Shown: positions 1 through 6,163, counted from the stretch's first letter. The stretch: DNA of 7,454 bases from JAWXBT01 sp964523015 (GCA_964523015.1 CAZFXN010000081.1:1-7454), one strand, 5' to 3'. Notes: a model not told the origin generated them from the sequence alone. Numbers and translations are program-made.

Positions 1-1
1 G

Positions 2-76
2 CGTTACGGTATTGATGATATCAGATTGATTCACTCAGGCGATCTAAGATTTATTTCACAGTTTAAATCATATTAA
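2..76 (+). CDS. pheS: Phenylalanyl-tRNA synthetase alpha subunit, 3' end (partial)
   Basis: The frame starting at base 2 is open into the window from the left and reads 24 residues, beginning RYGIDDIRLI and ending LRFISQFKSY before a TAA stop. This matches the C-terminal signature of bacterial PheS (RYGI.DIR followed by a short D-x-RFL.QF tail), part of the class II catalytic fold. PheS forms the alpha2beta2 enzyme with PheT and charges tRNA-Phe in the cytoplasm. The pheT start codon lies 7 nt downstream, the usual bacterial pheST operon order. Only the tail is visible, so the start, the catalytic motifs and any upstream leader cannot be assessed. The call rests on both the tail motif and the linkage to pheT. 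Confidence 0.9.
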   Translation, partial: RYGIDDIRLIHSGDLRFISQFKSY

Positions 77-83
77 GTTTATC

Positions 84-2510
84 ATGCATATCTCTTTAAA
101 TTGGATCCGTGATTTTGTTGACTTGCCACAACTGCCACCAACTGAGCTTGGTCAGCAATTTACCTTAGCTACCGCTGAGGTCGAGGGTGTTATTACCTCT
201 GGTGAATATCTTAAAACAATCACAATCGTTGAAACACTTGAAACAAACCCTCATCCAAATGCTGAGAAATTAAAGTTAGTGAAATTTAAAACTGCGGACG
301 GAGAGATAAAAGAAGTTGTTTGCGGTGCTCCGAATGTAAGGCCTGGAATAAAAGTCGCCTTTGCCCCGATTGGTACTGTAATGCCAAATGGCATGAAGCT
401 TGAGGCAAAACCCATTCGTGGAATTGTATCACAAGGGATGCTCTGTTCAGAGGCTGAGCTAGGCGTGGGCGAAGATCATGACGGAATTTGGGAATTGCCT
501 AGTGATACAAAGGTCGGCAAAACACTAGCTGAAGTTTTAAATGCAGGAAGTGATGTTGTTTTTGAAGTTGATAATAAATCACTAACCCATCGTCCGGATC
601 TTTGGGGCCACTACGGAATGGCTCGTGAATTTGCCGCCGTGTTTAAAACTGATCTAAAGAATCCATTTGATGCTGACTGGACAAAATCAATCAGCAAACT
701 TTATACGAGCGATCGGTCCCCTATTGTTCCTGAAGTTAAGGGCGACACCTCGTGTCTAGGATATTTTGGAATTTCACTTGATGGAGTCACCATTACTGAA
801 AGTCCTGATTGGATAAAAGAGAGACTTGTTGCTGCAGGTCTTCGACCAATTAATAACATGGTTGATATCGGTAACTATGTAATGCTGGAGTTAGGCATTC
901 CGCTACATATCTTTGATCGGGATACGATTAAGGATGGAAAATTAGTAATTCATCGATTAGAAAAGAATACAAATGTAAAAGTCCTTAATGGCGAAACTGT
1001 TTCACTAGAAACTGGAGATACAGTTATATCTAATTCAAAAGAGCCGATGGTCATAGCGGGCATTATCGGTGGAGAAGATAGCGGCGTTACTGAAAACACA
1101 AAAAATATCTTTATTGAAACTGCTAATTGGAAGGCCGCAGAGACTCGACGCCTCTCTACCCGGATTGGAATTCGCACTGATTCCTCACAACGGTATGAAA
1201 AATCTCTAGATTCTCAACTACTAGAGAGAACAATTCTTAGAGCAGCAAGTTTAGTAATAAAACTCTGCCCTCAGGCAAAAATTGTAGGGAAGCTTGAGTA
1301 TGCTGGGCCTAATCTCTCAGAATATAAACCTCTTACAATTAAGACCTCTTTAACCAATATCAGTAAGCTTTTAGGGAAAGAAATCTCAAGTGAAGTTGCA
1401 ACTACGATTTTCCAATCTTTAGATTTTGAAGTAGCAAAGAATGGTGACTCTCTTAACGTAACTGTCCCCTCTTATCGAGCTACAAAAGATATAGAGTATG
1501 AAGCAGACCTGGTTGAAGAGATCGGCAGAATTATTGGCTACGATAAGATAGAACCTACTTCTCCGGCTGGAGATATAACTCCGGTAAGACTCTCCCCGCA
1601 ATTAACCCTTCATAGAAAAACTCAAGATTTTTTCACACTGAACGCTAGAGCACTTGAAATACAAACTTACCCTTTAGTTTGCGAGGATTTTTTAAAGCGT
1701 GCCGCATGGCCAGTAATAAATGAGGAGTTAAAGCTTATAAACCCTCTTAGCGAAGAGGCAGACAGGATGAGGCCATCTTTAATCCCCTCTCTCCTGCAAG
1801 CTGTATCATTAAACCAAAAATCCTTTGAGCGGTTTGCCTTTTTTGAAATAGGGCGATCCTATTTAGCTGATTCTCAGAATTTCTCTAATGAAAGGTCGCA
1901 GGTTGGATTTGTTATCTTTGATCGAGAGAGATCACCGTTCCTTCAAGTTCTAAATACTATGGAGAGGTACTTAGGTTTTGCTAATATTCCGGCACAAATT
2001 ATTAATCCTGATTCAAAAAACAAAAATCAGGTAGTACCAGCAGAGTGGCTTGGAAATCATCCAAACGAATCGCAATGGATTAAGGTAATGGGCAAAAATG
2101 CTGGAGCAGTTCTTTCAATCCATCCTTCAGTTCTTAGTAACTATAAGGTTAGAGGGAATGTGGCTCTCGGGATTATTGATATTACTGATGTTGCAGAAAC
2201 GGCTTCCCAGAAAAAAACGAGATACTCCCCGATTTCAAAATTTCCATCAAGTGTCTTTGATTGCACCTTTGTAGCTGGTGATCGAGTCCCAGTCTCTGAC
2301 CTATTAGATGTTGTTTATAAGTTAAAAAGAAAAGAGATTTTGGAAACAAAGATCTCTGTAGTTTTTCAATTACCTGAAGATAAAAAAGCTGTGACATTAA
2401 GACTCACTTTCGGGGATAACACGGAAACCCTCTCAGCAGAAAAGATCAAAGAGCTTGAAAAGGGTGTGATTGCTGCGTTAGAGAAAGCCGGGTATCCGCT
2501 TAGGAGTTGA
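84..2510 (+). CDS. pheT: Phenylalanyl-tRNA synthetase beta subunit, complete
   Basis: At 808 residues this is the normal length for bacterial PheT, the beta subunit that carries tRNA-binding and editing functions. Domains in order are as follows. An EMAP-II-like OB fold for tRNA binding spans about 40-150 (HPNAEKL at 57-63, VCGAPNV at 79-85, GMLCSEAELG at 118-127). The B3/B4 editing module spans about 215-395 (INNMVDIGNYV at 256-266, IGGEDSGV at 328-335; Glu331 sits where the family has an editing-site acid). The B5 domain spans about 413-490, with Asp469, Asp475, Glu478 and Glu479 in the D-x5-DL-x-EE pattern. A catalytic-like core spans about 495-690. A C-terminal ferredoxin-fold anticodon-binding (FDX-ACB) domain spans about 711-806. 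The ATG at 84 fits the family start (MHISLNWIRDFVDL) and follows pheS by 7 nt, so the two are probably co-transcribed. The Shine-Dalgarno signal is weak. One oddity is that the FP-x-x-RD motif of FDX-ACB reads FPSSVFD at 720-726, with Phe in place of Arg. Confidence 0.97.
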   Translation: MHISLNWIRDFVDLPQLPPTELGQQFTLATAEVEGVITSGEYLKTITIVETLETNPHPNAEKLKLVKFKTADGEIKEVVCGAPNVRPGIKVAFAPIGTVMPNGMKLEAKPIRGIVSQGMLCSEAELGVGEDHDGIWELPSDTKVGKTLAEVLNAGSDVVFEVDNKSLTHRPDLWGHYGMAREFAAVFKTDLKNPFDADWTKSISKLYTSDRSPIVPEVKGDTSCLGYFGISLDGVTITESPDWIKERLVAAGLRPINNMVDIGNYVMLELGIPLHIFDRDTIKDGKLVIHRLEKNTNVKVLNGETVSLETGDTVISNSKEPMVIAGIIGGEDSGVTENTKNIFIETANWKAAETRRLSTRIGIRTDSSQRYEKSLDSQLLERTILRAASLVIKLCPQAKIVGKLEYAGPNLSEYKPLTIKTSLTNISKLLGKEISSEVATTIFQSLDFEVAKNGDSLNVTVPSYRATKDIEYEADLVEEIGRIIGYDKIEPTSPAGDITPVRLSPQLTLHRKTQDFFTLNARALEIQTYPLVCEDFLKRAAWPVINEELKLINPLSEEADRMRPSLIPSLLQAVSLNQKSFERFAFFEIGRSYLADSQNFSNERSQVGFVIFDRERSPFLQVLNTMERYLGFANIPAQIINPDSKNKNQVVPAEWLGNHPNESQWIKVMGKNAGAVLSIHPSVLSNYKVRGNVALGIIDITDVAETASQKKTRYSPISKFPSSVFDCTFVAGDRVPVSDLLDVVYKLKRKEILETKISVVFQLPEDKKAVTLRLTFGDNTETLSAEKIKELEKGVIAALEKAGYPLRS

Positions 2511-2563
2511 TAGGCCTAACAACATCTTCCTATTTGTAACCGATTGAACTCATTCTTTAATAT

Positions 2564-2631
2564 AATTGCTTACTAGTTATTGGCTAATGACGAATACCAA
2601 GGTAAACGGTATAATGTACCTGTAAGCAATT
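2564..2631. repeat. Perfect 10-bp inverted repeat flanking a promoter
   Basis: AATTGCTTAC at 2564-2573 is the exact reverse complement of GTAAGCAATT at 2622-2631, with 48 bp between the arms. The predicted -35 and -10 boxes of the downstream cassette lie between them, and the right arm starts at about the expected transcription start. An outer pair, TGTAAC at 2535-2540 and GTTACA at 2642-2647, is also inverted around the same centre. Smaller dyads lie inside: TACC/GGTA at 2595-2604 and GGTA/TACC at 2608-2620, the latter across the -10 box. Because the left arm is upstream of the start site, the cassette's own transcript could not fold through both arms. A paired protein-binding site (operator) is more plausible than an RNA hairpin, unless pheT transcripts read through. 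No poly-T tract follows, so this is not an intrinsic terminator. Confidence 0.6.
2587..2615 (+). promoter_or_regulatory. Sigma70-like promoter for the small-protein/MNT cassette
   Basis: A perfect -10 hexamer TATAAT lies at 2610-2615, and ATGACG at 2587-2592 matches four of six -35 consensus positions (TTGACA). The spacer is the optimal 17 bp. Transcription would start near 2622, giving a leader of roughly 28 nt before the ATG at 2650. A second TATAAT at 2561-2566 overlaps the left inverted-repeat arm but has no well-spaced -35 partner. The promoter implies that the cassette is transcribed independently of pheST. Confidence 0.6.
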
Positions 2632-2649
2632 GTTAGAATTTGTTACATC

Positions 2650-2862
2650 ATGAAGAAAGAAAGAAAGGTAACCCTCAAAAAGCTGCAGTTTGGTCAGGAT
2701 GACAAGGCGCAAGATTACGCGTTTTGGGATGAACTAGGTGATGAAGCGAAATTTACCGCGGCATGGGATCTAGTAGTACAGGCATGGGAGATTCAAGGAA
2801 AAGATCCAAATGAACTCAGACTTAATAGATCTATTGCAAAGTTTCATAGATTTCCAGGTTAA
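2650..2862 (+). CDS. Small protein of unknown function, partner of the adjacent nucleotidyltransferase
   Basis: This is a 70-residue, charged, soluble protein without signal peptide or membrane segment. A basic N-terminus (MKKERKVTLKKLQFG) leads to an acidic and aromatic middle with two Trp at 26 and 39 (YAFWDELGDEAKF, AAWDLVVQAW), likely helical, and then a C-terminal ELRLNRSIAKFHRF stretch. From memory of the family, small proteins ending in an RLxRS/V-type motif are often encoded just upstream of this class of MNT-fold protein. That makes it a probable partner, perhaps an antitoxin-like or substrate protein, but the function is not established. It is not recognisably a HEPN protein. The ATG at 2650 follows a promoter and has no clear Shine-Dalgarno sequence. 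Its last 53 nt overlap the start of the next gene in another frame. Confidence 0.75.
   Translation: MKKERKVTLKKLQFGQDDKAQDYAFWDELGDEAKFTAAWDLVVQAWEIQGKDPNELRLNRSIAKFHRFPG
2795..2800 (+). promoter_or_regulatory. Shine-Dalgarno sequence for the overlapping MNT gene
   Basis: AAGGAA ends 9 nt before the ATG at 2810, inside the coding sequence of the upstream small protein. It is the clearest ribosome binding site in the window. It supports starting the nucleotidyltransferase at 2810, within the upstream gene, rather than at a later codon. Confidence 0.6.
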
Positions 2863-3262
2863 ATTCTTGGTCATCGGTGGAGTGGCGGTGATCCGTTACA
2901 CTGAACCGAGATACACAAAAAATCTTGATCTTTTGGTTGAGAGTACGCAAGAAAATTCCAAAAAAGTACACGCTGCTCTAAGTCGGTTCGGTGCACCATT
3001 AGATAATGTCAAAGAGAATGATTTTTCAGATCCGAGTTCCGTATTTCAAGTAGGAGTAGCTCCAAACCGGATTGATATCTTTAATCGAATACCGGGGGTA
3101 GAGTTTCACAAAGCCTATAATCGAAAAGAAATAGTAAAGATCCAGAAACTAGAAATTCCTTTTATTAGCAGAGATGATTTAATTTCCGCCAAACTCGCGG
3201 CAGGTAGACCTCAGGATTTGGTTGATGCTGGAGCGTTAGCTAAATCTAAAAATAATGGCTAG
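2810..3262 (+). CDS. MNT-fold nucleotidyltransferase-like protein with altered DxD motif
   Basis: This 150-residue protein has the minimal nucleotidyltransferase layout. An N-terminal helix (LIDLLQSFIDFQV) is followed by the FLVIGGVAVIRY strand-loop with Gly23-Gly24, then PRYTKNLDLLVE carrying the metal-site motif, then PNRIDIF with the third acidic residue Asp89. A C-terminal helix pair ends in AAGRPQDLVDAGAL at 130-142. In relatives the second motif reads TKDLD; here residue 38 is Asn (codon AAT), so the usual Asp-x-Asp becomes Asn38-x-Asp40. That should weaken divalent metal binding and may leave the protein inactive. The start at 2810 is backed by an AAGGA-type ribosome site, and no later Met precedes the GG motif, so the 53-nt overlap with the upstream gene is probably real. 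Family members act as toxins, antitoxins or small-molecule transferases, and the substrate here is unknown. The stop codon TAG lies inside the terC remnant on the other strand. Confidence 0.87.
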   Translation: MNSDLIDLLQSFIDFQVKFLVIGGVAVIRYTEPRYTKNLDLLVESTQENSKKVHAALSRFGAPLDNVKENDFSDPSSVFQVGVAPNRIDIFNRIPGVEFHKAYNRKEIVKIQKLEIPFISRDDLISAKLAAGRPQDLVDAGALAKSKNNG

Positions 3263-3568
3263 AGATTTTTCAACAACGTAGCCAGTCAAAAATTCAAGCG
3301 CTATCCTTTTAGCTTCTTTGTCTGGATTAAGAAGCAAAGCTCCCGTTGAATCTATATTATTCTGAAAGTCATTACTCGCATAAAGATAGAGAGAATAATT
3401 AAAAATTAAGGCTAGTGCCACCCAGATGGCACTCCAAATACCGGCCTCTTTCATTGATATCTTGTGATGAGTTCGATTAAAGATTCCTAAATCGACAGCT
3501 AGGAGTGCTAGTACAAATAAGCAGAAGAGCCCGTAGAACCACCAGTATTCAGCGAAAGTAAAAAATAT
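3236..3568 (-). pseudogene. terC-family membrane protein gene, 5' remnant
   Basis: On the minus strand the frame reads YWWFYGLFCL, AVDLGIFNRTHHKIS, KEAGIWSAIWVALALIFN and then FLTGYVVEKSLA. This is the N-terminal signature of the TerC/Alx family of integral membrane proteins, which are linked to tellurium resistance and metal-ion (manganese) export. Two membrane helices are evident. Intact relatives continue after EKSL with a V/I-DNIFVF segment carrying conserved Asp and Asn, then several more helices to roughly 300 residues. Here eight unrelated residues at most (IIFRFS and the preceding Ala) lead to TAA at 3238-3236. No ATG, GTG or TTG occurs in frame upstream of the Met at 3454, although homology runs some 38 codons further. 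The best-placed start is ATA at 3568-3566, one change from ATG. The frame is open back to 3598, after a stop overlapping the end of acs. The gene follows acs directly and was probably its operon partner. The only properly initiated product would be a 72-residue fragment from 3454, unlikely to function. Confidence 0.8.
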
Positions 3569-3581
3569 CTCTGTTTTTATC

Positions 3582-5525
3582 TTACATTTGGCAGGAGTTT
3601 ATTATCTCATTTACAACTTTAGGATCGGCAAGGGTAGTTGTATCACCTAACTCAGTAAATTCGCCATGAGCAATCTTACGTAGAATCCGGCGCATGATTT
3701 TACCAGAGCGAGTTTTAGGCAGGCCGGGAACGAATATAAGTCTATCCGGAATTCCAATTGGCCCATAGTGATTTCGCACTGCCGTTTTTACCTTTGTTAA
3801 AGTCTCATCATTGGAAAGTATGCCATTCCTTAAAATACAATAAGCAAAGATCCCTTGGCCCTTAATCTCATGAGGAAAACCAACAACTGCAGCTTCGGCA
3901 ACAAGGCCAGAGGCAACAAGAGCAGTTTCAATCTCTGCTGATCCAATCCTGTGACCCGACACCTTTAATACATCATCCATCCGTCCAGTGATCCAGTAAT
4001 ACCCATCCTCATCCCGGATGCACCCATCTCCTGTAAAATATTTGCCTGGGAATTGACTGAAATAAGTTTTTCTAAATCGCTCGTGATCGCCCCAAACGGT
4101 GCGCATCTGTCCTGGCCAAGGGTGTTTGATACAAAGGGCCCCACTAACTTGATTCTCAGTTAACTCCCTACCCTCTTCATCCACAATGCATGGCTGCACA
4201 CCAAAAAATGGCTTCGTTGCACACCCAGGTTTTGTCGGCGTTGCACCAGGAAGTGGCGTTATAAGAATGCCTCCTGTTTCGGTCTGCCACCAGGTATCAA
4301 CAACTGGACATCTCCCTTTTCCTACATTATTAAAATACCAGAGCCAGGAATCTCGATTTATCGGCTCGCCAACTGTTCCAAGGATTCTTAGAGAATCAAG
4401 TTCATATTTACTTACCCAGTTATCCCCCTCTTTAATAAGAGCTCTTATTGCAGTCGGTGCAGTGTAAAAAATTGTAGCTTTGGTTCGATCTATAACATCC
4501 CAATACCGTCCCGGATTTGGATAAGTTGGGATCGACTCAAACATTACAGTTGTGGCACCATTACAGAGGGGGCCATAAACAACGTAAGAATGCCCAGTTA
4601 TCCAGCCGATATCAGCAGCACAAAAATGAATATCCTCTTCACGATAATCAAAAACATATTTATGAGTAACAGTTGCATATAAAAGATATCCGGCTTGAGT
4701 ATGAAGAACTCCTTTTGGCTTTCCTGTAGAGCCAGAAGTATAAAGAATAAAGAGCGGATCTTCAGAATCCATGATCTCATAAGGACATTCGCTTGAGACT
4801 TTGGACATCTCATCATCAAGCCAAAAGTCTCGGCCATCAATCATTGCTACATCTGAAGTTGTTCTTCGGTGAACTAATATTTTTTTGACCGAGCTATCAG
4901 TCGTTACTGCCTGATCAACGATCGCTTTTAGATCAATCTCTTTCCCACCGCGTAGTCCTTTATTCGCAGTAATAATTATTTTGCACTCTGAGTCTTCTAC
5001 TCGATCCCTAATTGAATCAGCAGAAAATCCGGCAAAAATCACTGAATGAACCGCTCCAATCCTAGCGCAAGCAAGCATCGCCATCGCTGCTTCAGGTACC
5101 ATCGGCATATAGATTGCAACGCGATCCCCCTTTTTTATTCCGTGTACCTTTAAGACATTTGCAAATCGACAAACAGATTCATGTAGTTCCTGATAAGTTA
5201 TGCTTCGGGCATCCCCTGGCTCATCTCCTTCCCAAATAATAGCTGGCTTTTTAGCTCGGGTTTCAAGATGGCGATCAACACAGTTAAAACAAACATTAAG
5301 TTTGGCATCCAAAAACCATTCGATTTTTGCCGCACTATAATCAAACTTTAAAACTTTGCTCCATGGCTTTTCCCAACTAAGAAATTGGTTGGCTTGTTTT
5401 TCCCAGAACCGGATTGGATCTTTAACAGAGTTTAGGTACTCTTTTTCGTAACTAGAATTATCATAAAATGTGGTTCCTTTAATCGACTCAGGGACTGAAA
5501 TTTTATCGACTTTATCATTAGACAT
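3582..5525 (-). CDS. acs: Acetyl-CoA synthetase, AMP-forming (acetate-CoA ligase)
   Basis: This 647-residue cytoplasmic enzyme activates acetate with ATP to acetyl-AMP and then forms acetyl-CoA, feeding acetate into central metabolism. The ANL-superfamily motifs are intact: the phosphate-binding loop YTSGSTGKPKG at 262-272; DTWWQTETGG at 410-419, with the tandem Trp that limits the acyl pocket to acetate; YFTGDGCIRDEDGYYWITGR at 496-515; the hinge Asp517 in GRMDDVLKVSGHR; and Lys609 in PKTRSGKIMRR, the catalytic lysine that is acetylated in Salmonella Acs. RGGK at 192-195 lies in the CoA-binding area. The N-terminal region (FWEKQANQFLSWEKPW) and the C-terminal DTTTLADPKVV tail are typical, so the protein is full length. 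The ATG at 5525 lies 6 nt after the stop of the MNT gene upstream, with only a weak TAAG ribosome site, which suggests co-transcription and possibly translational coupling. The terC remnant follows immediately. Confidence 0.97.
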   Translation of the reverse strand: MSNDKVDKISVPESIKGTTFYDNSSYEKEYLNSVKDPIRFWEKQANQFLSWEKPWSKVLKFDYSAAKIEWFLDAKLNVCFNCVDRHLETRAKKPAIIWEGDEPGDARSITYQELHESVCRFANVLKVHGIKKGDRVAIYMPMVPEAAMAMLACARIGAVHSVIFAGFSADSIRDRVEDSECKIIITANKGLRGGKEIDLKAIVDQAVTTDSSVKKILVHRRTTSDVAMIDGRDFWLDDEMSKVSSECPYEIMDSEDPLFILYTSGSTGKPKGVLHTQAGYLLYATVTHKYVFDYREEDIHFCAADIGWITGHSYVVYGPLCNGATTVMFESIPTYPNPGRYWDVIDRTKATIFYTAPTAIRALIKEGDNWVSKYELDSLRILGTVGEPINRDSWLWYFNNVGKGRCPVVDTWWQTETGGILITPLPGATPTKPGCATKPFFGVQPCIVDEEGRELTENQVSGALCIKHPWPGQMRTVWGDHERFRKTYFSQFPGKYFTGDGCIRDEDGYYWITGRMDDVLKVSGHRIGSAEIETALVASGLVAEAAVVGFPHEIKGQGIFAYCILRNGILSNDETLTKVKTAVRNHYGPIGIPDRLIFVPGLPKTRSGKIMRRILRKIAHGEFTELGDTTTLADPKVVNEIINSCQM

Positions 5526-5531
5526 ACGATC

Positions 5532-6038
5532 TTACGAAAACATACTCTTTAAAAAATCAGGTAGCCGTTTCCATTTTTTTACAGCAACAATATCCTCTTG
5601 GTGCTTCTCCTCATCGAATGAAATTTTATCCTTGTAAGAAATTAAATCAACCTTATTCTGCACTGCTACTGAGATTCCATAAATCTTCATTTTATTAACA
5701 TTTTCAAGATTATCTATTAAGACATCCCAAGTTTTAGTATGTTTATTAAAGATCTTGCCTTTGCCAGAGATATCAATTTCCTGTCCCTGATAAATCAGAG
5801 CCATCTGATATATATCCCAAGTTGAATCTTGATACTGTCCTGGAGGGTAAGTTACATATTGTTTCACCTCCTCAAAGATCTCAGCAATTCTATTATCTGG
5901 AACAGCTAAATCGATATCATTAATAGATCGCTTAGCTCCATAAAGATGGGCAGCAAAACCACCAGTTATATGATACGGAATATTTTTTCGATTTAAGATC
6001 TCAATGATCCACTTAAGAGCACGTTCAATTTTATCCAT
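5532..6038 (-). CDS. MNT-fold nucleotidyltransferase family protein, intact catalytic motif
   Basis: This 168-residue soluble protein has the Pol-beta-type nucleotidyltransferase core. A helix (IERALKWIIEILNRKNIPYHI) precedes Gly26-Gly27 in TGGFAAHLYGAKR. NDIDLAVPD follows, with the metal-binding pair Asp41 and Asp43, and GQEIDISG supplies the third acid, Asp89. The C-terminal VAVQNKVDLISYK segment and the acidic EEKHQEDIVAVKKW helix match stand-alone bacterial nucleotidyltransferase-domain proteins. The layout resembles lincosamide/aminoglycoside-type and AbiEii-like relatives, but the substrate cannot be inferred. It is only distantly similar to the MNT at 2810-3262, so it is not a recent duplicate. 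No HEPN partner gene is next to it; its neighbour, 6 nt downstream, is acs. The ATG at 6038 has no clear Shine-Dalgarno sequence, and no better start lies nearby. Transcription probably begins in the divergent region to its right. Confidence 0.87.
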   Translation of the reverse strand: MDKIERALKWIIEILNRKNIPYHITGGFAAHLYGAKRSINDIDLAVPDNRIAEIFEEVKQYVTYPPGQYQDSTWDIYQMALIYQGQEIDISGKGKIFNKHTKTWDVLIDNLENVNKMKIYGISVAVQNKVDLISYKDKISFDEEKHQEDIVAVKKWKRLPDFLKSMFS

Positions 6039-6163
6039 ATAGAGTCAATACTAAAAGAGTAGGTATTAATCTGCACTATAATGAAGATAACTGCAAAGAG
6101 GTTTAGTAGAAGTAGAAAAATGCATAGTACTCCCTATATTCAATCTGAGATAAAGTGTGCCTA
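6039..6163. promoter_or_regulatory. Divergent intergenic region with candidate -10 boxes
   Basis: These 125 nt separate the divergent MNT-acs unit from the membrane-protein gene, so promoters for both should lie here. TATAAT on the plus strand (6077-6082) overlaps TATAGT on the minus strand (6080-6075), and TATATT lies at 6135-6140 on the plus strand. None has a recognisable -35 box at 16-18 bp, so exact start sites are uncertain. No riboswitch-like or terminator-like structure was seen. Confidence 0.3.

Noticed and set aside
950..1177. Minus-strand ORFs inside pheT (also 1419-1601 and 2182-2397)
   Set aside because: Antisense readings of a well-conserved gene, without motifs or ribosome sites.
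2500..2519. TTAGG...CCTAA hairpin at the pheT stop as a terminator
   Set aside because: The stem is only 5 bp with a 10-nt loop, and no T-run follows.
2561..2566. Second TATAAT upstream of the cassette as a separate promoter
   Set aside because: The nearest -35-like sequences are 11 or 21 bp away, outside the workable spacing.
3236..3454. 72-residue minus-strand ORF as an intact small membrane protein
   Set aside because: TerC-family similarity continues upstream of its Met without a start codon and stops abruptly after EKSL, so it is better read as part of a terC remnant.
4186..4467. 93-residue plus-strand ORF
   Set aside because: It lies wholly antisense within acs, whose family motifs cover this stretch; no family features or ribosome site of its own.
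4598..4840. 80-residue minus-strand ORF
   Set aside because: Out-of-frame reading of acs over the strongly conserved phosphate-loop region.
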